Positions 16,577 through 25,860 of a DNA stretch of 64,000 nucleotides are shown piece after piece. The notes beneath the pieces were generated by a model. That model was not told the origin of the DNA. It was given only the letters and a program-made list of their open reading frames with translations, and made no database searches. The stretch spans positions 1 through 64,000 of the forward strand of contig JAILLP010000036.1 of assembly GCA_024693065.1 (NCBI GenBank). The letters run 5' to 3'. The stretch's first letter is position 1. Every line of letters starts with the position of its first letter. Source of the stretch: Paludibacteraceae bacterium (lineage in GTDB: Bacteria > Bacteroidota > Bacteroidia > Bacteroidales > Paludibacteraceae). A program made the translations under genes and the position numbers.

Positions 16577-18220
16577 TCACCTTTCTTCTATCGCCTTCCC
16601 ATCTTTAATGGTGATAATCTTATTAGCCCCCGCCACGGTACGCATTCGGTGAGCGATGACCAAGACTGTTTTTCCTTTGATCAATTTTGAGATGGATTGC
16701 TGTATAAGCGTCTCATTTTCAACATCGAGTGAAGCAGAGGCTTCGTCCAAAAGGATGATTGGGGCGTTCTTCAGGAAGGCCCGTGCGATGGAGATGCGTT
16801 GACGCTCGCCACCCGATAGTTTCTTGCCGTTTTCACCGATAATGGTCTGCCATTTATCAGGCAGATTCTCGATGAATTCGGTACAATTGGCCCATTCCGC
16901 CGCCTGCATCACCTGCTCGTCGGTCGCATTCTTGTCACCAATACGGATGTTTTCCATGATTGTATTATTGAACAATGTAACATCTTGGAATACTATCGAA
17001 TAAAGGTTCATCAGTATTTCAGGGTCAACTTTTGAGATATCCTGACCACCCACCGTTATTTTACCCGAATCGATGTCCCAGAACCTTGCGGCAAGTCTTG
17101 AGACAGTTGTTTTACCGCTACCAGACGCACCGATAAGTGCGGTCACCTCGCCTTGCTTTGCGACGAAAGAGACACCATCAAGAATCTTCTTTCCATCCTC
17201 ATACGCGAAGGTGACATCCTGAAATTCAATGTCTCCGCCCTTCACTTTGAGTTCCTCGCCACCCGTTTGTTCCTTGTGTAGCAATATATCATTGAGTCGC
17301 TCGCAGTTGACGTCCAAGGCGATGATTGCAGCGAAATGTTCAAGCGAGGTGGTCAACGGGTCATAAATGCGAGAGGCAATCACCAAGAAAAGCAAAAACT
17401 CAAGTACCCCTAACTCTCCGGATCTGAGCAACATGGCACCAACAAGCGCAGTGGTCGCAATCCCAAACTTCAGCAATAACTCAGCGTTGCAGACAAATAG
17501 ACCAGTACCCAATTCGCTCCAAAGCATACGTTTTTCCACTTCGTGAATTTTCTTCTTTATGTCCTCAAAATAAGAATGTTGCGCATTGTTTTGACGCAAA
17601 TCACGAACGGTTTCCAAGCACTCCTGTATCTTCTCGGTCATCTCAACGGCGGCGGCACTTTTCCGCTTGCCCAGTTTGTATTGCACTTTACGGGATAGTG
17701 CCACGATCAGCATACTAAGAGGCAAGACCCAAACCACAGCCAAAGCCATCTTCCAATTGATAAAGAATAGACATACGGCTATTAGACATGTACTTATGAT
17801 TGAGCCGTTTAATTGCGGAATAAAGTGCGACGAGGCTTGTTCGATGCTTGCCGCATCATCCATCAGTGTCGATGTCAGGTCCGCACTGTCTTTTTTAGCG
17901 AAAAATGACAGCGGAAGTTTCCTTAGTTTTTCCGCCAGTGTGATGCGACGCACCCCGCTCTCTCGGTAAGTGGAGAAATAACAGGTGTTATATTGAATCA
18001 CAGTGGTTATTGCCATTATAATCACCCAGATAGAGACACCTATGATGTAAAATGATAGTCTGCCTTCGAGCTGGTCGCTCATAATGTCCTGAATCAGGAT
18101 ATAGAGCAGAATGACGGGCGAGAATAGCGCCAGATTGTAAAAAACGTTTGCCGCCGATGCAATCAACATCGACTTTGCGCCCTCATCAGACAGGGCATAT
18201 TTTTGTTTGAAATTCAACAT
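16577..18220 (-). CDS. ABC transporter, fused permease-ATPase (second half of a heterodimer)
   Basis: A 547-residue type IV ABC exporter half. Six membrane helices fill the first ~300 residues. The nucleotide-binding domain has Walker A 'GASGSGKT' (~350), signature 'LSGGERQR' (~450) and Walker B 'IILLDEASASLDVENE'. With a canonical Glu after Walker B, this subunit should form the catalytically competent site. It starts 29 bases after the stop of the other ABC gene, so the two form a heterodimer under the TetR gene upstream. Such pairs resemble YbtP/YbtQ and IrtA/IrtB and multidrug exporters; the substrate cannot be read from the sequence. Confidence 0.9.
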   Translation of the reverse strand: MLNFKQKYALSDEGAKSMLIASAANVFYNLALFSPVILLYILIQDIMSDQLEGRLSFYIIGVSIWVIIMAITTVIQYNTCYFSTYRESGVRRITLAEKLRKLPLSFFAKKDSADLTSTLMDDAASIEQASSHFIPQLNGSIISTCLIAVCLFFINWKMALAVVWVLPLSMLIVALSRKVQYKLGKRKSAAAVEMTEKIQECLETVRDLRQNNAQHSYFEDIKKKIHEVEKRMLWSELGTGLFVCNAELLLKFGIATTALVGAMLLRSGELGVLEFLLFLVIASRIYDPLTTSLEHFAAIIALDVNCERLNDILLHKEQTGGEELKVKGGDIEFQDVTFAYEDGKKILDGVSFVAKQGEVTALIGASGSGKTTVSRLAARFWDIDSGKITVGGQDISKVDPEILMNLYSIVFQDVTLFNNTIMENIRIGDKNATDEQVMQAAEWANCTEFIENLPDKWQTIIGENGKKLSGGERQRISIARAFLKNAPIILLDEASASLDVENETLIQQSISKLIKGKTVLVIAHRMRTVAGANKIITIKDGKAIEER

Positions 18221-18249
18221 TTTAGTATTTAGTTTTAGAGGGTTAAACT

Positions 18250-20031
18250 TTAGTTTTCAATCGTCCATTTTACCGACTGTTGGTAATCGTTCCACATCTT
18301 TGCGTATATACCGTTCTGATTTACAAGGTCTTCGTGTCTGCCGCTTTCGATTAATTTGCCCTCTTTCAGCAGGAATATCTTATCGGCATCGACCACCGTT
18401 GAGAGTCGGTGCGCAATCTTTATCACCGTCTTACCCTTCGCCATTTCGTTGAAGGCTTGAAGAATTTTCTCCTCGTTCTCAGGGTCGGCAAAGGCGGTGG
18501 CCTCATCCAAGATCAGGATAGGCGTGTTGCGTAACATCACCCGTGCAATCGCGATACGTTGCTGCTCGCCCCCGCTTAGGTAGGTGCCACGACTACCGAC
18601 GATTGTGTGAATACCGTTCGGTAACCGACTGATGATATCGGTACATTGGGCACGTTCCAACACCTCCATCACCTCGTTCTCCGTTGCGTCAGACTTAGCT
18701 AGTCTGATATTATCCAAAATGCTTGTTTTTAATAATTTACTATCCTGAAAAACGAATGACACGATTTTTGACAGCTCCTTTTGTGGAATATTACGCACAT
18801 CCACACCGCCAATCAGGATTTCACCTTCGGTGGTGTCCCAAAAGCGAGACACAAGGCTTGACAAGGTGGTCTTACCTCCGCCGGACGGCCCCACAAAAGC
18901 CACATGTGCGCCAGATGGGATATTTAACGAGATACCATCGATTGCGTTGCGTGTCGCATCTTTGTATCGGAATACAACATCCTTAAATTCAACCGAATAA
19001 TCTTTCGGGCTCTGCGGATTTGTGTTGTCCGTAATCTCCTCGACGTTTAGAATTGAATCGATGCGCTCCATGGCATTCCCGACAATCATATCAGCCTCCG
19101 ATGAATGCATGAGCTTAAAGAAAATCACCGCAATAACAGGAGTGAAGATAATGTAGAACATTAGGTTTGAGAAGAATTCAGGGTTTGAGGCATCGCTTCC
19201 ATGATAGAGCGCGACGGCTATCAGCAGGGCAAAAAATGAGTTGATGACAACCGTATAGGCTGTCATTGGGATTCGAAACCGTCTTGTATAGCTCACCGAG
19301 AAGTTCTCGTAGGTGTCAATCGCATCTTTGAGTTTCTTGAACGAGAAGACCGTTTGTCCGAATGTTTTCACAACCGGAATGCCTCGCACATACTCAACAG
19401 CCTCTTTTGTCATGTTCTCAAGCGCAAGGTTGTAGGTTTCGATATCTTTCTTCATCGAAGGTCCCACCATAAAACCAAACATAATGAGGAAACTGACGAT
19501 AATGGTCGCAATGCAAAGGAGACCGATTTTCCAGTCGAAATACATCAGCAAGGCGATCATCGCCACGGGTGTGGTCAATGCCACGGTACGGTCGGGCAGG
19601 ATGTGCTCCAGAAAGTTACTTGTCGAGTCGGAAGCATCGATGATGATTTTGCGGATCTTGCCGCTGCCCTCTGTCTCGATGTGGCCCAACGGCATACGCA
19701 ATATTTTTTCGACACATCGCTCACGTATATTGGCCACTGTGCGGAATGCCCCAAGGTGGGAGCAACCCAATGCGCAGAAATAGACACACATGGCATTTAC
19801 AGCAAACTTGACGGCGGTATATCCGTAATTCTCAATATTCTCCGCTTGCGAGAAATCGGGCATCACGGTCAGCACCTCATTCACTATCTTCCAGATATAG
19901 ACAAATGGCACAAGCGCCAAACATGCGCTTAAAGCAGAAAAGACCATGGAGCCGATGGTAAAATATTTGAACTTACCCGCATAGTCCATCAATTTTAAAA
20001 GATTTGGTTTTTCTTTCTTTTTACTATTCAT
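18250..20031 (-). CDS. ABC transporter, fused permease-ATPase (first half of a heterodimer)
   Basis: A 593-residue type IV ABC exporter half with a basic start (MNSKKKEKPNLLKLMDYAGK), six membrane helices to about residue 310, and a nucleotide-binding domain with Walker A 'GPSGGGKT', signature 'LSGGEQQR' and Walker B 'ILILDEATAFADPENE'. 'TAFAD' replaces the usual 'TSALD' of the D-loop, a change seen in YbtP-like subunits. First gene of the operon; a palindromic operator candidate and the terminator of the divergently named but co-oriented tetR gene lie just upstream. Probable role: import or export of a siderophore-like or toxic compound in the inner membrane. Confidence 0.9.
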   Translation of the reverse strand: MNSKKKEKPNLLKLMDYAGKFKYFTIGSMVFSALSACLALVPFVYIWKIVNEVLTVMPDFSQAENIENYGYTAVKFAVNAMCVYFCALGCSHLGAFRTVANIRERCVEKILRMPLGHIETEGSGKIRKIIIDASDSTSNFLEHILPDRTVALTTPVAMIALLMYFDWKIGLLCIATIIVSFLIMFGFMVGPSMKKDIETYNLALENMTKEAVEYVRGIPVVKTFGQTVFSFKKLKDAIDTYENFSVSYTRRFRIPMTAYTVVINSFFALLIAVALYHGSDASNPEFFSNLMFYIIFTPVIAVIFFKLMHSSEADMIVGNAMERIDSILNVEEITDNTNPQSPKDYSVEFKDVVFRYKDATRNAIDGISLNIPSGAHVAFVGPSGGGKTTLSSLVSRFWDTTEGEILIGGVDVRNIPQKELSKIVSFVFQDSKLLKTSILDNIRLAKSDATENEVMEVLERAQCTDIISRLPNGIHTIVGSRGTYLSGGEQQRIAIARVMLRNTPILILDEATAFADPENEEKILQAFNEMAKGKTVIKIAHRLSTVVDADKIFLLKEGKLIESGRHEDLVNQNGIYAKMWNDYQQSVKWTIEN

Positions 20032-20068
20032 ATTTAATTTATTTTTAATTAGTTACGATTTTAAAAAC

Positions 20069-20089
20069 GAACAATATTCAGAATTGTTC
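20069..20089. promoter_or_regulatory. Candidate TetR operator before the ABC operon
   Basis: A 21-base palindrome with perfect 7-base arms GAACAAT / ATTGTTC, 38 bases upstream of the first ABC gene and between it and the tetR terminator. A near-identical site is at 12459-12479. The minus-strand word TATTGTTC at its edge could overlap a weak -7 element, which suits repression. Confidence 0.65.
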
Positions 20090-20091
20090 AT

Positions 20092-20120
20092 AAAAAAAGA
20101 GGCTCATCCCTGAGCCTCTT
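20092..20120 (-). terminator. Terminator after tetR
   Basis: A perfect 10-base stem AAGAGGCTCA / TGAGCCTCTT with loop GGGA on the minus strand, followed by seven T. It lies 39 bases after the stop of the TetR gene and just before the ABC operon's operator. Confidence 0.85.
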
Positions 20121-20158
20121 CCTGCTATGAAAACACAAAATAAATAACAATTGTTTAA

Positions 20159-20779
20159 TTATTGTAAATCGTTGTAAATAAGTAATTTCCATCCGTTGTT
20201 GTGATAATTGACATATTCGACAAAAATTCGTTCCGCATCCTTTGCGCTTATTTTGTGCATGAGGATCTCTTCGAGCAAGGTGAATAGCTGCACAGCGTTT
20301 ATATGAATGAAGAAGGGGGAGAAGTCCCATTTCAGCGTAGGATATTTCTGTTTCATCGCATCCATGTATTTCAGTATCATTTCAGTTGCCTTGTCGGTAA
20401 ACTCTTCTTTGAAATTCGCCAACGAGGAACCTGCCGATTTGAACAGCAACAATTTCAGCAGATCCCTGTATTTCTGCATTATGCTACTATATTCAGCTGC
20501 GGTTTTTTCTGCCATGCCAGGTACCCATTGCTGCGTGAAGTCAACGTCCTGCGAATTGTGGTAACTATCGAGCATTCCCTTGAATTCGTTGACCACAGGG
20601 GCGACAATGGAGCAAAAAAGATCATCTTTGCTTACATAGTAATTGTAGATGTTGCTCAACCCGACGCCCGAATTCTCTGCAATCTCACGCATCGATGTTT
20701 TCGCATAACCCTTTTTGAGAAAGATTTTCTTTGCCTCTTTCTCAACGCACCTTCCTATGTCGTCTTTTTTCCTTTGCAT
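20159..20779 (-). CDS. TetR/AcrR family transcriptional regulator
   Basis: A 206-residue protein from the ATG at 20779 (MQRKKDDIGRCVEKEAKKIF); upstream in-frame starts add an unlikely Arg-rich tail. The N-terminal helix-turn-helix is clear: 'FLKKGYAKTSMREIAENSGVGLSNIYNYYVSKDDLF' (~17-52). The C-terminal ~150 residues are the helical ligand pocket. It lies directly upstream of the ABC exporter pair and probably represses it through the palindrome at 20069-20089. The same palindrome before the RND operon at 12.4 kb suggests it controls both. GAAC half-sites and an AACGT/ACGTT inverted repeat lie just before its own start, so it may also control itself. Confidence 0.9.
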   Translation of the reverse strand: MQRKKDDIGRCVEKEAKKIFLKKGYAKTSMREIAENSGVGLSNIYNYYVSKDDLFCSIVAPVVNEFKGMLDSYHNSQDVDFTQQWVPGMAEKTAAEYSSIMQKYRDLLKLLLFKSAGSSLANFKEEFTDKATEMILKYMDAMKQKYPTLKWDFSPFFIHINAVQLFTLLEEILMHKISAKDAERIFVEYVNYHNNGWKLLIYNDLQ

Positions 20780-20966
20780 CCGCTCTGAACGTTGTACGTT
20801 TTTGAACACTGCAAAAATGCGCCTTCGCAAAGGATTGTACAATCCCTAAAAATGGCTATTCGTGGTAGTTTTTATCCCTTCACAAGTAGTTATTGTCGGC
20901 ATCGTAATAATCAGATGTCCCAAAGGTTTAGCATTCCAAACACCCTAAAATCCGCAACCAATAGGC

Positions 20967-22427
20967 TCATAGCCCATACAACGTCTTTGTCGCTTTCAGC
21001 GTATTCTCCCCTATCGTATAGGCATAGCAGGCGACAGGCATAAACTGGAGCGTACCGTATGGCATCTCTCTCTTCCCGGACTCGGAGATGGAGGTGACGA
21101 TGGCATAGGAAAGTCCGTTCCTCTGCATGAATGTTTCCAAGGATTTCAGCTCTGAAGAGGGGTTGACGTATGGCCTGTTCGTCCATTTCACCTCCACGGC
21201 CCAGTCCGGTTTCTGTTTGGCATCGTTCAGCCCGACAATATCCACCTCCCCCTTCTTTTGGTTGCCCTCGTTCCAGTTCGCATACGCGATGTTCGCGTTT
21301 CGAGGAATCCATTGGGCATATACCGCTGTCTCCACCATGTTGCCGATGACCTCGTCGTTCTCGTCAATCGGTTGGAAAAGCGCACACCGCAGGGAAGGGT
21401 TCGTAAGATAGAGCTTGAACATCATCTCACGTCTGTACTCTTTCGCCGTATCATCCGCCCGACGAATCTTCTTGACCAAGAACGCCGCCTCCAGATATTG
21501 GATGTATTTACGCAGCGTCTCCTTCTTCACGCCCGAATCCTTCGACAAACCCTCATAAGAGAATTGCGCCCCTGAGTGATAGGCGATCATCGTAAAGAGC
21601 GAATTCAGCTCCTGAACATCCGTGATGCCATACAGACTAGGCAAATCCCTCAAAAGCACTTTGTCGATGATGTCATGTCGGACGAACTGCCCCGGGTTCT
21701 CCTGTATACGCTGGGAGAAAACCACCTCCGGATAGCCGCCATAGTTGATGTAGTCAATGAACAACTTGTTCAGTTTCGTGATATCTATCGAGGAATAGGC
21801 CATGATGTCATAGCCATGCCACTCCATTTTCGAGGGGTACATCAAGTGCGCATAGTCCTTCAGATGGACATACTCGTAAAAAGTCAGGGGAGGCAACTGG
21901 AAATCCGTAAACCGTCCCGCACCGCTCTCGTCGCTACGTTTCTTCAGTTCAGCCGCGGCAGAGCCGGAAGCCACAAATTTCACGTTGTGGTAGGTATCCA
22001 CCAGCGACTTCAGGTTCACCTCCCACTCTTTCAGGTATTGTATCTCATCAAAAAAGACGTAGAACGTCTCCTTGCTGTTCTCTTTACCCAACGCCTGCTT
22101 CGCCAAATTGAACAGTTGCTCCAACAGTATCTTGTTGTAGATAGGCGTCTCCACGGAAATATAGATGATATTCTGAGGGGAGACGCCGTTGGATATAAGC
22201 CGTTGAATGGTATGATATATCATGACGGTCTTACCGACACGACGTGGTCCCATCAGGATAATGGCCCGGCGGATGGAGAGATCCTCCACCAACGGATAAA
22301 AGATGTCCAGATACAAACGGGGATGCATCTCTGCGAAAAACGGAGCGATCTCATTCTCTGTCCACCACGGATTATCCACCCGTAATCTGCCGATTATCTG
22401 CCTCTCTAAAAACTCATTATACTGCAT
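20967..22427 (-). CDS. AAA (AAA_14) ATPase with C-terminal DUF4143 nuclease-like domain
   Basis: A 486-residue protein. Walker A 'LMGPRRVGKT' (~58-67), Walker B 'FYVFFDEIQYLKEWE' (~122-136), and sensor 'VKFVASGSAAAELKKRSDESGAGRF' are those of the AAA_14 ATPases. The C-terminal third carries 'GNMVETAVYAQW' and 'GEVDIVGLN....WAVEVKWTNR', the DUF4143 PD-(D/E)xK-like core with Glu-x-Lys. These proteins are widespread in gut Bacteroidota in many copies and are of unsettled function, perhaps DNA- or stress-related. Single gene with its own AT-rich upstream region. Confidence 0.88.
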   Translation of the reverse strand: MQYNEFLERQIIGRLRVDNPWWTENEIAPFFAEMHPRLYLDIFYPLVEDLSIRRAIILMGPRRVGKTVMIYHTIQRLISNGVSPQNIIYISVETPIYNKILLEQLFNLAKQALGKENSKETFYVFFDEIQYLKEWEVNLKSLVDTYHNVKFVASGSAAAELKKRSDESGAGRFTDFQLPPLTFYEYVHLKDYAHLMYPSKMEWHGYDIMAYSSIDITKLNKLFIDYINYGGYPEVVFSQRIQENPGQFVRHDIIDKVLLRDLPSLYGITDVQELNSLFTMIAYHSGAQFSYEGLSKDSGVKKETLRKYIQYLEAAFLVKKIRRADDTAKEYRREMMFKLYLTNPSLRCALFQPIDENDEVIGNMVETAVYAQWIPRNANIAYANWNEGNQKKGEVDIVGLNDAKQKPDWAVEVKWTNRPYVNPSSELKSLETFMQRNGLSYAIVTSISESGKREMPYGTLQFMPVACYAYTIGENTLKATKTLYGL

Positions 22428-22694
22428 ATCATATATATTTTAGACCGTAAATTTATTATATTTTCTCTTAATAACAAAATTTATATACAAATAAGCATAT
22501 TTAAATCGTCTTAATATATATATTCATAAAATTAGGCTACAAAAAGTATATATTAAGAGAAAAATGCCTTAAAAAATAGCTGATTTATTTTTAAAATATA
22601 CATATAATCTACTGATTATAAAATACTTAAAGCCGATTTATATATTAAGCATGTTTGAACATGCTTAATATATACAACAAGCAAAAAGCAAACC
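22428..22694. other. Very AT-rich gap with a near-perfect 34-base palindrome
   Basis: No gene is seen. At 22640-22673, 16-base arms beginning ATATATTAAGC and ending GCTTAATATAT are exact inverted copies around TG. The words TATATTAAG and CTTAATATA recur at about 22510, 22547 and 22643. It precedes the AAA/DUF4143 gene (start 22427) and could hold its promoter and a binding site. Confidence 0.55.
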
Positions 22695-22732
22695 ACAAAA
22701 AATCCCCACGATTCCAAAGAACCATGGGGATT
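22695..22732 (-). terminator. Terminator of the metal-uptake operon
   Basis: Minus-strand stem AATCCCCA / TGGGGATT followed by T-rich sequence, 25 bases after the stop of the DUF4625 lipoprotein gene. Confidence 0.75.
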
Positions 22733-22756
22733 GAACCAATCCGTCGCGCGCTACGG

Positions 22757-23224
22757 CTATTGAATTTTCACAGCCATAGCGCGGAGTTGTTGCCAACCGA
22801 CATGGTCGGTCAGACGGATCATGAAGTGATAGTCGCCGGGATCCACATCATCTGGAATCGGTATCTCTATCTGCGCATCGTAGGTGCGGAGCCCCGAAGG
22901 GATCTCGTAGTCTTGGTTGAAGACCCATGCGTTCACAGCGGCCTTCTCCTCCTCCATCGGACACTCCACCGATGATGTGCCGTGCGTATGATGATCGAAA
23001 TTATTGTGGATCTCGATGTTGAATGAGCCCAGTTCCGTGTCATCGGTGAACACATAGTGGAACGGCATCACCTCCCCCCGTTTGAGTATATAACAATCGG
23101 AAGGCACAGCCTCAATACCCTCGTCGGAAATCACCGGATAGCTCATGTCCTTGGAGGCCTCATCGTCACCACCGCACGCGCCCAGCACGCACAGCAGCAT
23201 AGTAATTGCCAAATAATGTTTCAT
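22757..23224 (-). CDS. DUF4625-type lipoprotein
   Basis: A 155-residue lipoprotein: signal MKHYLAITMLLCVLGACGGDD with the lipobox Cys at 17. The body is a small beta-sandwich with 'FNIEIHNNFDHHTHG' (a His-rich turn: H-N-N-F-D-H-H-T-H) and 'GDYHFMIRLTDHVGWQQLRAMAVKIQ' at the end, typical of DUF4625. The clustered His residues suggest metal binding. It is last in the operon with a second DUF4625-type lipoprotein and a TonB receptor, so it is probably a surface or periplasmic metal-binding helper. Function not known directly. Confidence 0.8.
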   Translation of the reverse strand: MKHYLAITMLLCVLGACGGDDEASKDMSYPVISDEGIEAVPSDCYILKRGEVMPFHYVFTDDTELGSFNIEIHNNFDHHTHGTSSVECPMEEEKAAVNAWVFNQDYEIPSGLRTYDAQIEIPIPDDVDPGDYHFMIRLTDHVGWQQLRAMAVKIQ

Positions 23225-23243
23225 CTTGCTATCAATTTATTAA

Positions 23244-23690
23244 TCATTCATGTTCATGCTCATGCTCATGTTCGTGCTCGTCGTCATCCTCCTCTTCCGT
23301 GAGTGTTTTCTCGTCAGTGGTGGAGCGTCCGTTGGCGTCGGTAACGGTCAGTTTCAGCTTGTCGCCTTCGACAACACCTGTGCCAGCGATATCGACATGC
23401 ACATGGAAGCCGTCGATGTTAAGCACACCGATGTATTTGCTGTCGGTCACAGGCTTGCTCACCTTAACCTCTCCGTTTGAAGCGTCGCGGATCTCGATGA
23501 GGATAGCAGCGGTACGTCCCTCCGCCTTAACATCCGCCTTGACGCAGATCTCATCCCCTTCGATGTTCGCCTCGTCCAACGCTACCGTCGGAGCGGCAGG
23601 ATCATCGTCGTCGTCGCCACAAGAGGAGAAACCCAAGGAAAGCACACACAGAAGAGCCATCATAAGGCTCATATATTTAATATTTTTCAT
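23244..23690 (-). CDS. DUF4625-like lipoprotein with His/Glu repeat tail
   Basis: A 148-residue lipoprotein: signal MKNIKYMSLMMALLCVLSLGFSSC with lipobox Cys, then an acidic DDDDD run. The body has the DUF4625-type strands 'VHVDIAGTGVVEGDKLKLTVTDANGRST'. The C-terminus is an acidic stretch followed by five His-Glu repeats ending the protein, a strong divalent-metal (zinc, nickel or copper) ligand. It is placed between the TonB receptor and another DUF4625 lipoprotein, 19 bases from the latter. It may capture metal at the surface and pass it to the receptor. Confidence 0.82.
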   Translation of the reverse strand: MKNIKYMSLMMALLCVLSLGFSSCGDDDDDPAAPTVALDEANIEGDEICVKADVKAEGRTAAILIEIRDASNGEVKVSKPVTDSKYIGVLNIDGFHVHVDIAGTGVVEGDKLKLTVTDANGRSTTDEKTLTEEEDDDEHEHEHEHEHE

Positions 23691-23730
23691 ATCGTTTTAA
23701 ATTTTAAATGTTTGACAATTAAATAATTGA

Positions 23731-25815
23731 TTAAAAATCCAGTCCCACCTTCATGGACAAGTTGCGTCCCGGCTCCGGCACGTCTATGAGGCGGTAGTAA
23801 CTGGTGTGGTTGTAATAGCGGCGATTCAGCAGATTGTCCGCATGGAGCGACACGTTCAGCTTGCTTCGTCGCAAAGGGAAAGACTTGCCGGCGGAGAAAT
23901 TGAGGGTCCAATATCCGTCTGTCGGTTTTTCAGGAGGTACAATCTCGTCTTGACGGCCCACCACGTGAGCCTTCAGACCAACGAACCCATCGCCTTTCCA
24001 ATTGTATTTATAGGTCAATCCAGCATCCATGGACCATGGCGGGGTGAATGGCAGCGTATAGCCCTTCTTCTCCCCGGACTTCTGACGGGCATGGAGGTAT
24101 TCCCCTTGCAGGAGCGCCTCCCAATGTTTCGCGAAGGTGTAGATCATCTGAGCCTCCCAACCCAACCGTAAGACGCGCGCCTGCGTATAGTTGTAGAGCT
24201 GAAGGCCCTCCACATAGCGTGACGTCGGACTCAGGTAAATATAGTTGGAGAAATAGTTCAGGTAGGGATCCACCTGCACCACCAGCGCATCATTCGACCA
24301 AGAGAGTCCCAGGTCCAATTGGTAGGACTTTTCAGGATCCAACTGCACGTTACCGCGCTCATAGCGGAAGATATGGTAGTTGATACCGTTGGCGCCCAGC
24401 TCTTTCGGAATAGGCATACGGAATCCGCTACCCGCATTCGCCTTGATCACCCACTGCCCCACGTTGTAGTTGGCCCCGAACGACCAGGATAGGTTGTGGA
24501 ACTTACGGGTCAGATCGGCAGAGCGCTCCAGGCAGACCATCTCCGAGCCAACCGATGTAGGATACCAGTCCTGATAACCATGGATATGCGTCTTGGCGAA
24601 ATCGAGACGTGCTCCCGCATTGAATATCAGGTTCTTGCGGAACTTGAAGCGGTCCAAGAGAAACATGCCCAAGCTATTGGTCTCGAAGTCTGGTATGATA
24701 AAGCCCCATCCGCCACGACGATTGTATTGGTACTCACCGTCCAATCCGCCATGGAAAGCGTGCTTGCCCAGATGATACCGGGCCTGGTAGTTGTACGTGT
24801 AGGTGCTCTTGTTGAAACGACGCTCCAAGGAGTTGTCCGGCTTCGGCATATAGCCATGGCTAACCGGTTCCGAGCATTCCTCCCTGTAGTTGTTCTGATA
24901 GGCAAGGTTCACCTCCATAGACGTGCGTCCACAATACCATGAGGTGTGGCTATGCGCCTTGAAATGGTTCACCCACTGATAAGGCAAATCGACATCCCTG
25001 CGGGAGTGGTCATAATCTATGTTAGACAATCGCACCTCCAATCCATGCGCGTTGGCGAAGAAACCGCTCTTCGCGTAGGAATCCGACAAGCGTAGGCTCG
25101 TGCGAACCTTCCGCCCCGAATAACCCAACAGGAAGCTACCGTTCCGTTCACAGCCTGCGGTGTTCCGCAACCGTCCGTCCTTCAGGCGGATCCAATAGGA
25201 GTAATATTGGATACTGTCCGTCGGGACCTTATAATCGGCGTAATCAATCCATGTCACATTGGCGCGGCAATACCACCTTTCGCCTCTCAAGCCAATCTTA
25301 GCCGAAGCACCGACCTGGCCGTTGTTCGTACGGCCGAACAATTGCACGGAACCCTCCACGGAGTCCTTAGGCATTTGGTTTGAGCGCAGGAGGAGGACAC
25401 CACCTATAGCGTCACTACCGTAAAGAAGGGCGGATGGTCCCTTGATGACCTCGGCCCGATCAACGGAAAACTGGTCGATCTCCAGTCCATGATCATCGCC
25501 CCATTGCTGTCCCTCATGCTTGATGCCATTCTCCGAAACGACCATGCGGTTGTAGCCCAAGCCACGGATCGTCGGTTTCGACTGCCCGGAGCCTATCGAA
25601 ATAGCCTTCACCCCCGGAATGCCCTCCATCGTCTGCATCAAGCTGCCTGAAAAATTCAGTTGCAGATACTCTTGGTCGACATGGACGGAGGTCTGGGAGG
25701 AACGCATTTGAGGCTCAACGCTCTTACTGGCGCTTACGGTGACATCTTCAAGCGTGACGACAGTATCGGAGGGCGCCGCCATGCTTATCATGGCGCCCAA
25801 CAATATTGAAATCAT
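23731..25815 (-). CDS. TonB-dependent outer-membrane receptor, probably for a metal or metal complex
   Basis: A 694-residue receptor with a short signal peptide, an N-terminal plug ('SVHVDQEYLQLNFSGSLMQTMEGIPGVKAISIGSGQSKPTIRGLGYNRMVVSENGIKHEGQQWGDDHGLEID...VIKGPSALLYGSDAIGGV') and a 22-strand-type barrel ending in Phe (NLSMKVGLDF). No SusD partner or long N-terminal extension is present, so it is a classical ion or cofactor receptor rather than a glycan one. His-containing loops ('HEGQQWGDDHG', 'HSHTSWYCG') and the His-rich lipoproteins downstream point to zinc or a similar metal. The upstream small membrane protein has Cys/His pairs. Haem or siderophore is possible. Confidence 0.9.
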   Translation of the reverse strand: MISILLGAMISMAAPSDTVVTLEDVTVSASKSVEPQMRSSQTSVHVDQEYLQLNFSGSLMQTMEGIPGVKAISIGSGQSKPTIRGLGYNRMVVSENGIKHEGQQWGDDHGLEIDQFSVDRAEVIKGPSALLYGSDAIGGVLLLRSNQMPKDSVEGSVQLFGRTNNGQVGASAKIGLRGERWYCRANVTWIDYADYKVPTDSIQYYSYWIRLKDGRLRNTAGCERNGSFLLGYSGRKVRTSLRLSDSYAKSGFFANAHGLEVRLSNIDYDHSRRDVDLPYQWVNHFKAHSHTSWYCGRTSMEVNLAYQNNYREECSEPVSHGYMPKPDNSLERRFNKSTYTYNYQARYHLGKHAFHGGLDGEYQYNRRGGWGFIIPDFETNSLGMFLLDRFKFRKNLIFNAGARLDFAKTHIHGYQDWYPTSVGSEMVCLERSADLTRKFHNLSWSFGANYNVGQWVIKANAGSGFRMPIPKELGANGINYHIFRYERGNVQLDPEKSYQLDLGLSWSNDALVVQVDPYLNYFSNYIYLSPTSRYVEGLQLYNYTQARVLRLGWEAQMIYTFAKHWEALLQGEYLHARQKSGEKKGYTLPFTPPWSMDAGLTYKYNWKGDGFVGLKAHVVGRQDEIVPPEKPTDGYWTLNFSAGKSFPLRRSKLNVSLHADNLLNRRYYNHTSYYRLIDVPEPGRNLSMKVGLDF

Positions 25816-25860
25816 ACTGAATCTCTGTTTGAATTAAACTAAAAATGTACCTCTCTGAAT

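Noticed and set aside
16484..16690. Small plus-strand frame over the terminator
   Set aside because: It spans a transcription terminator and the 3' end of an ABC gene on the other strand; no family seen.
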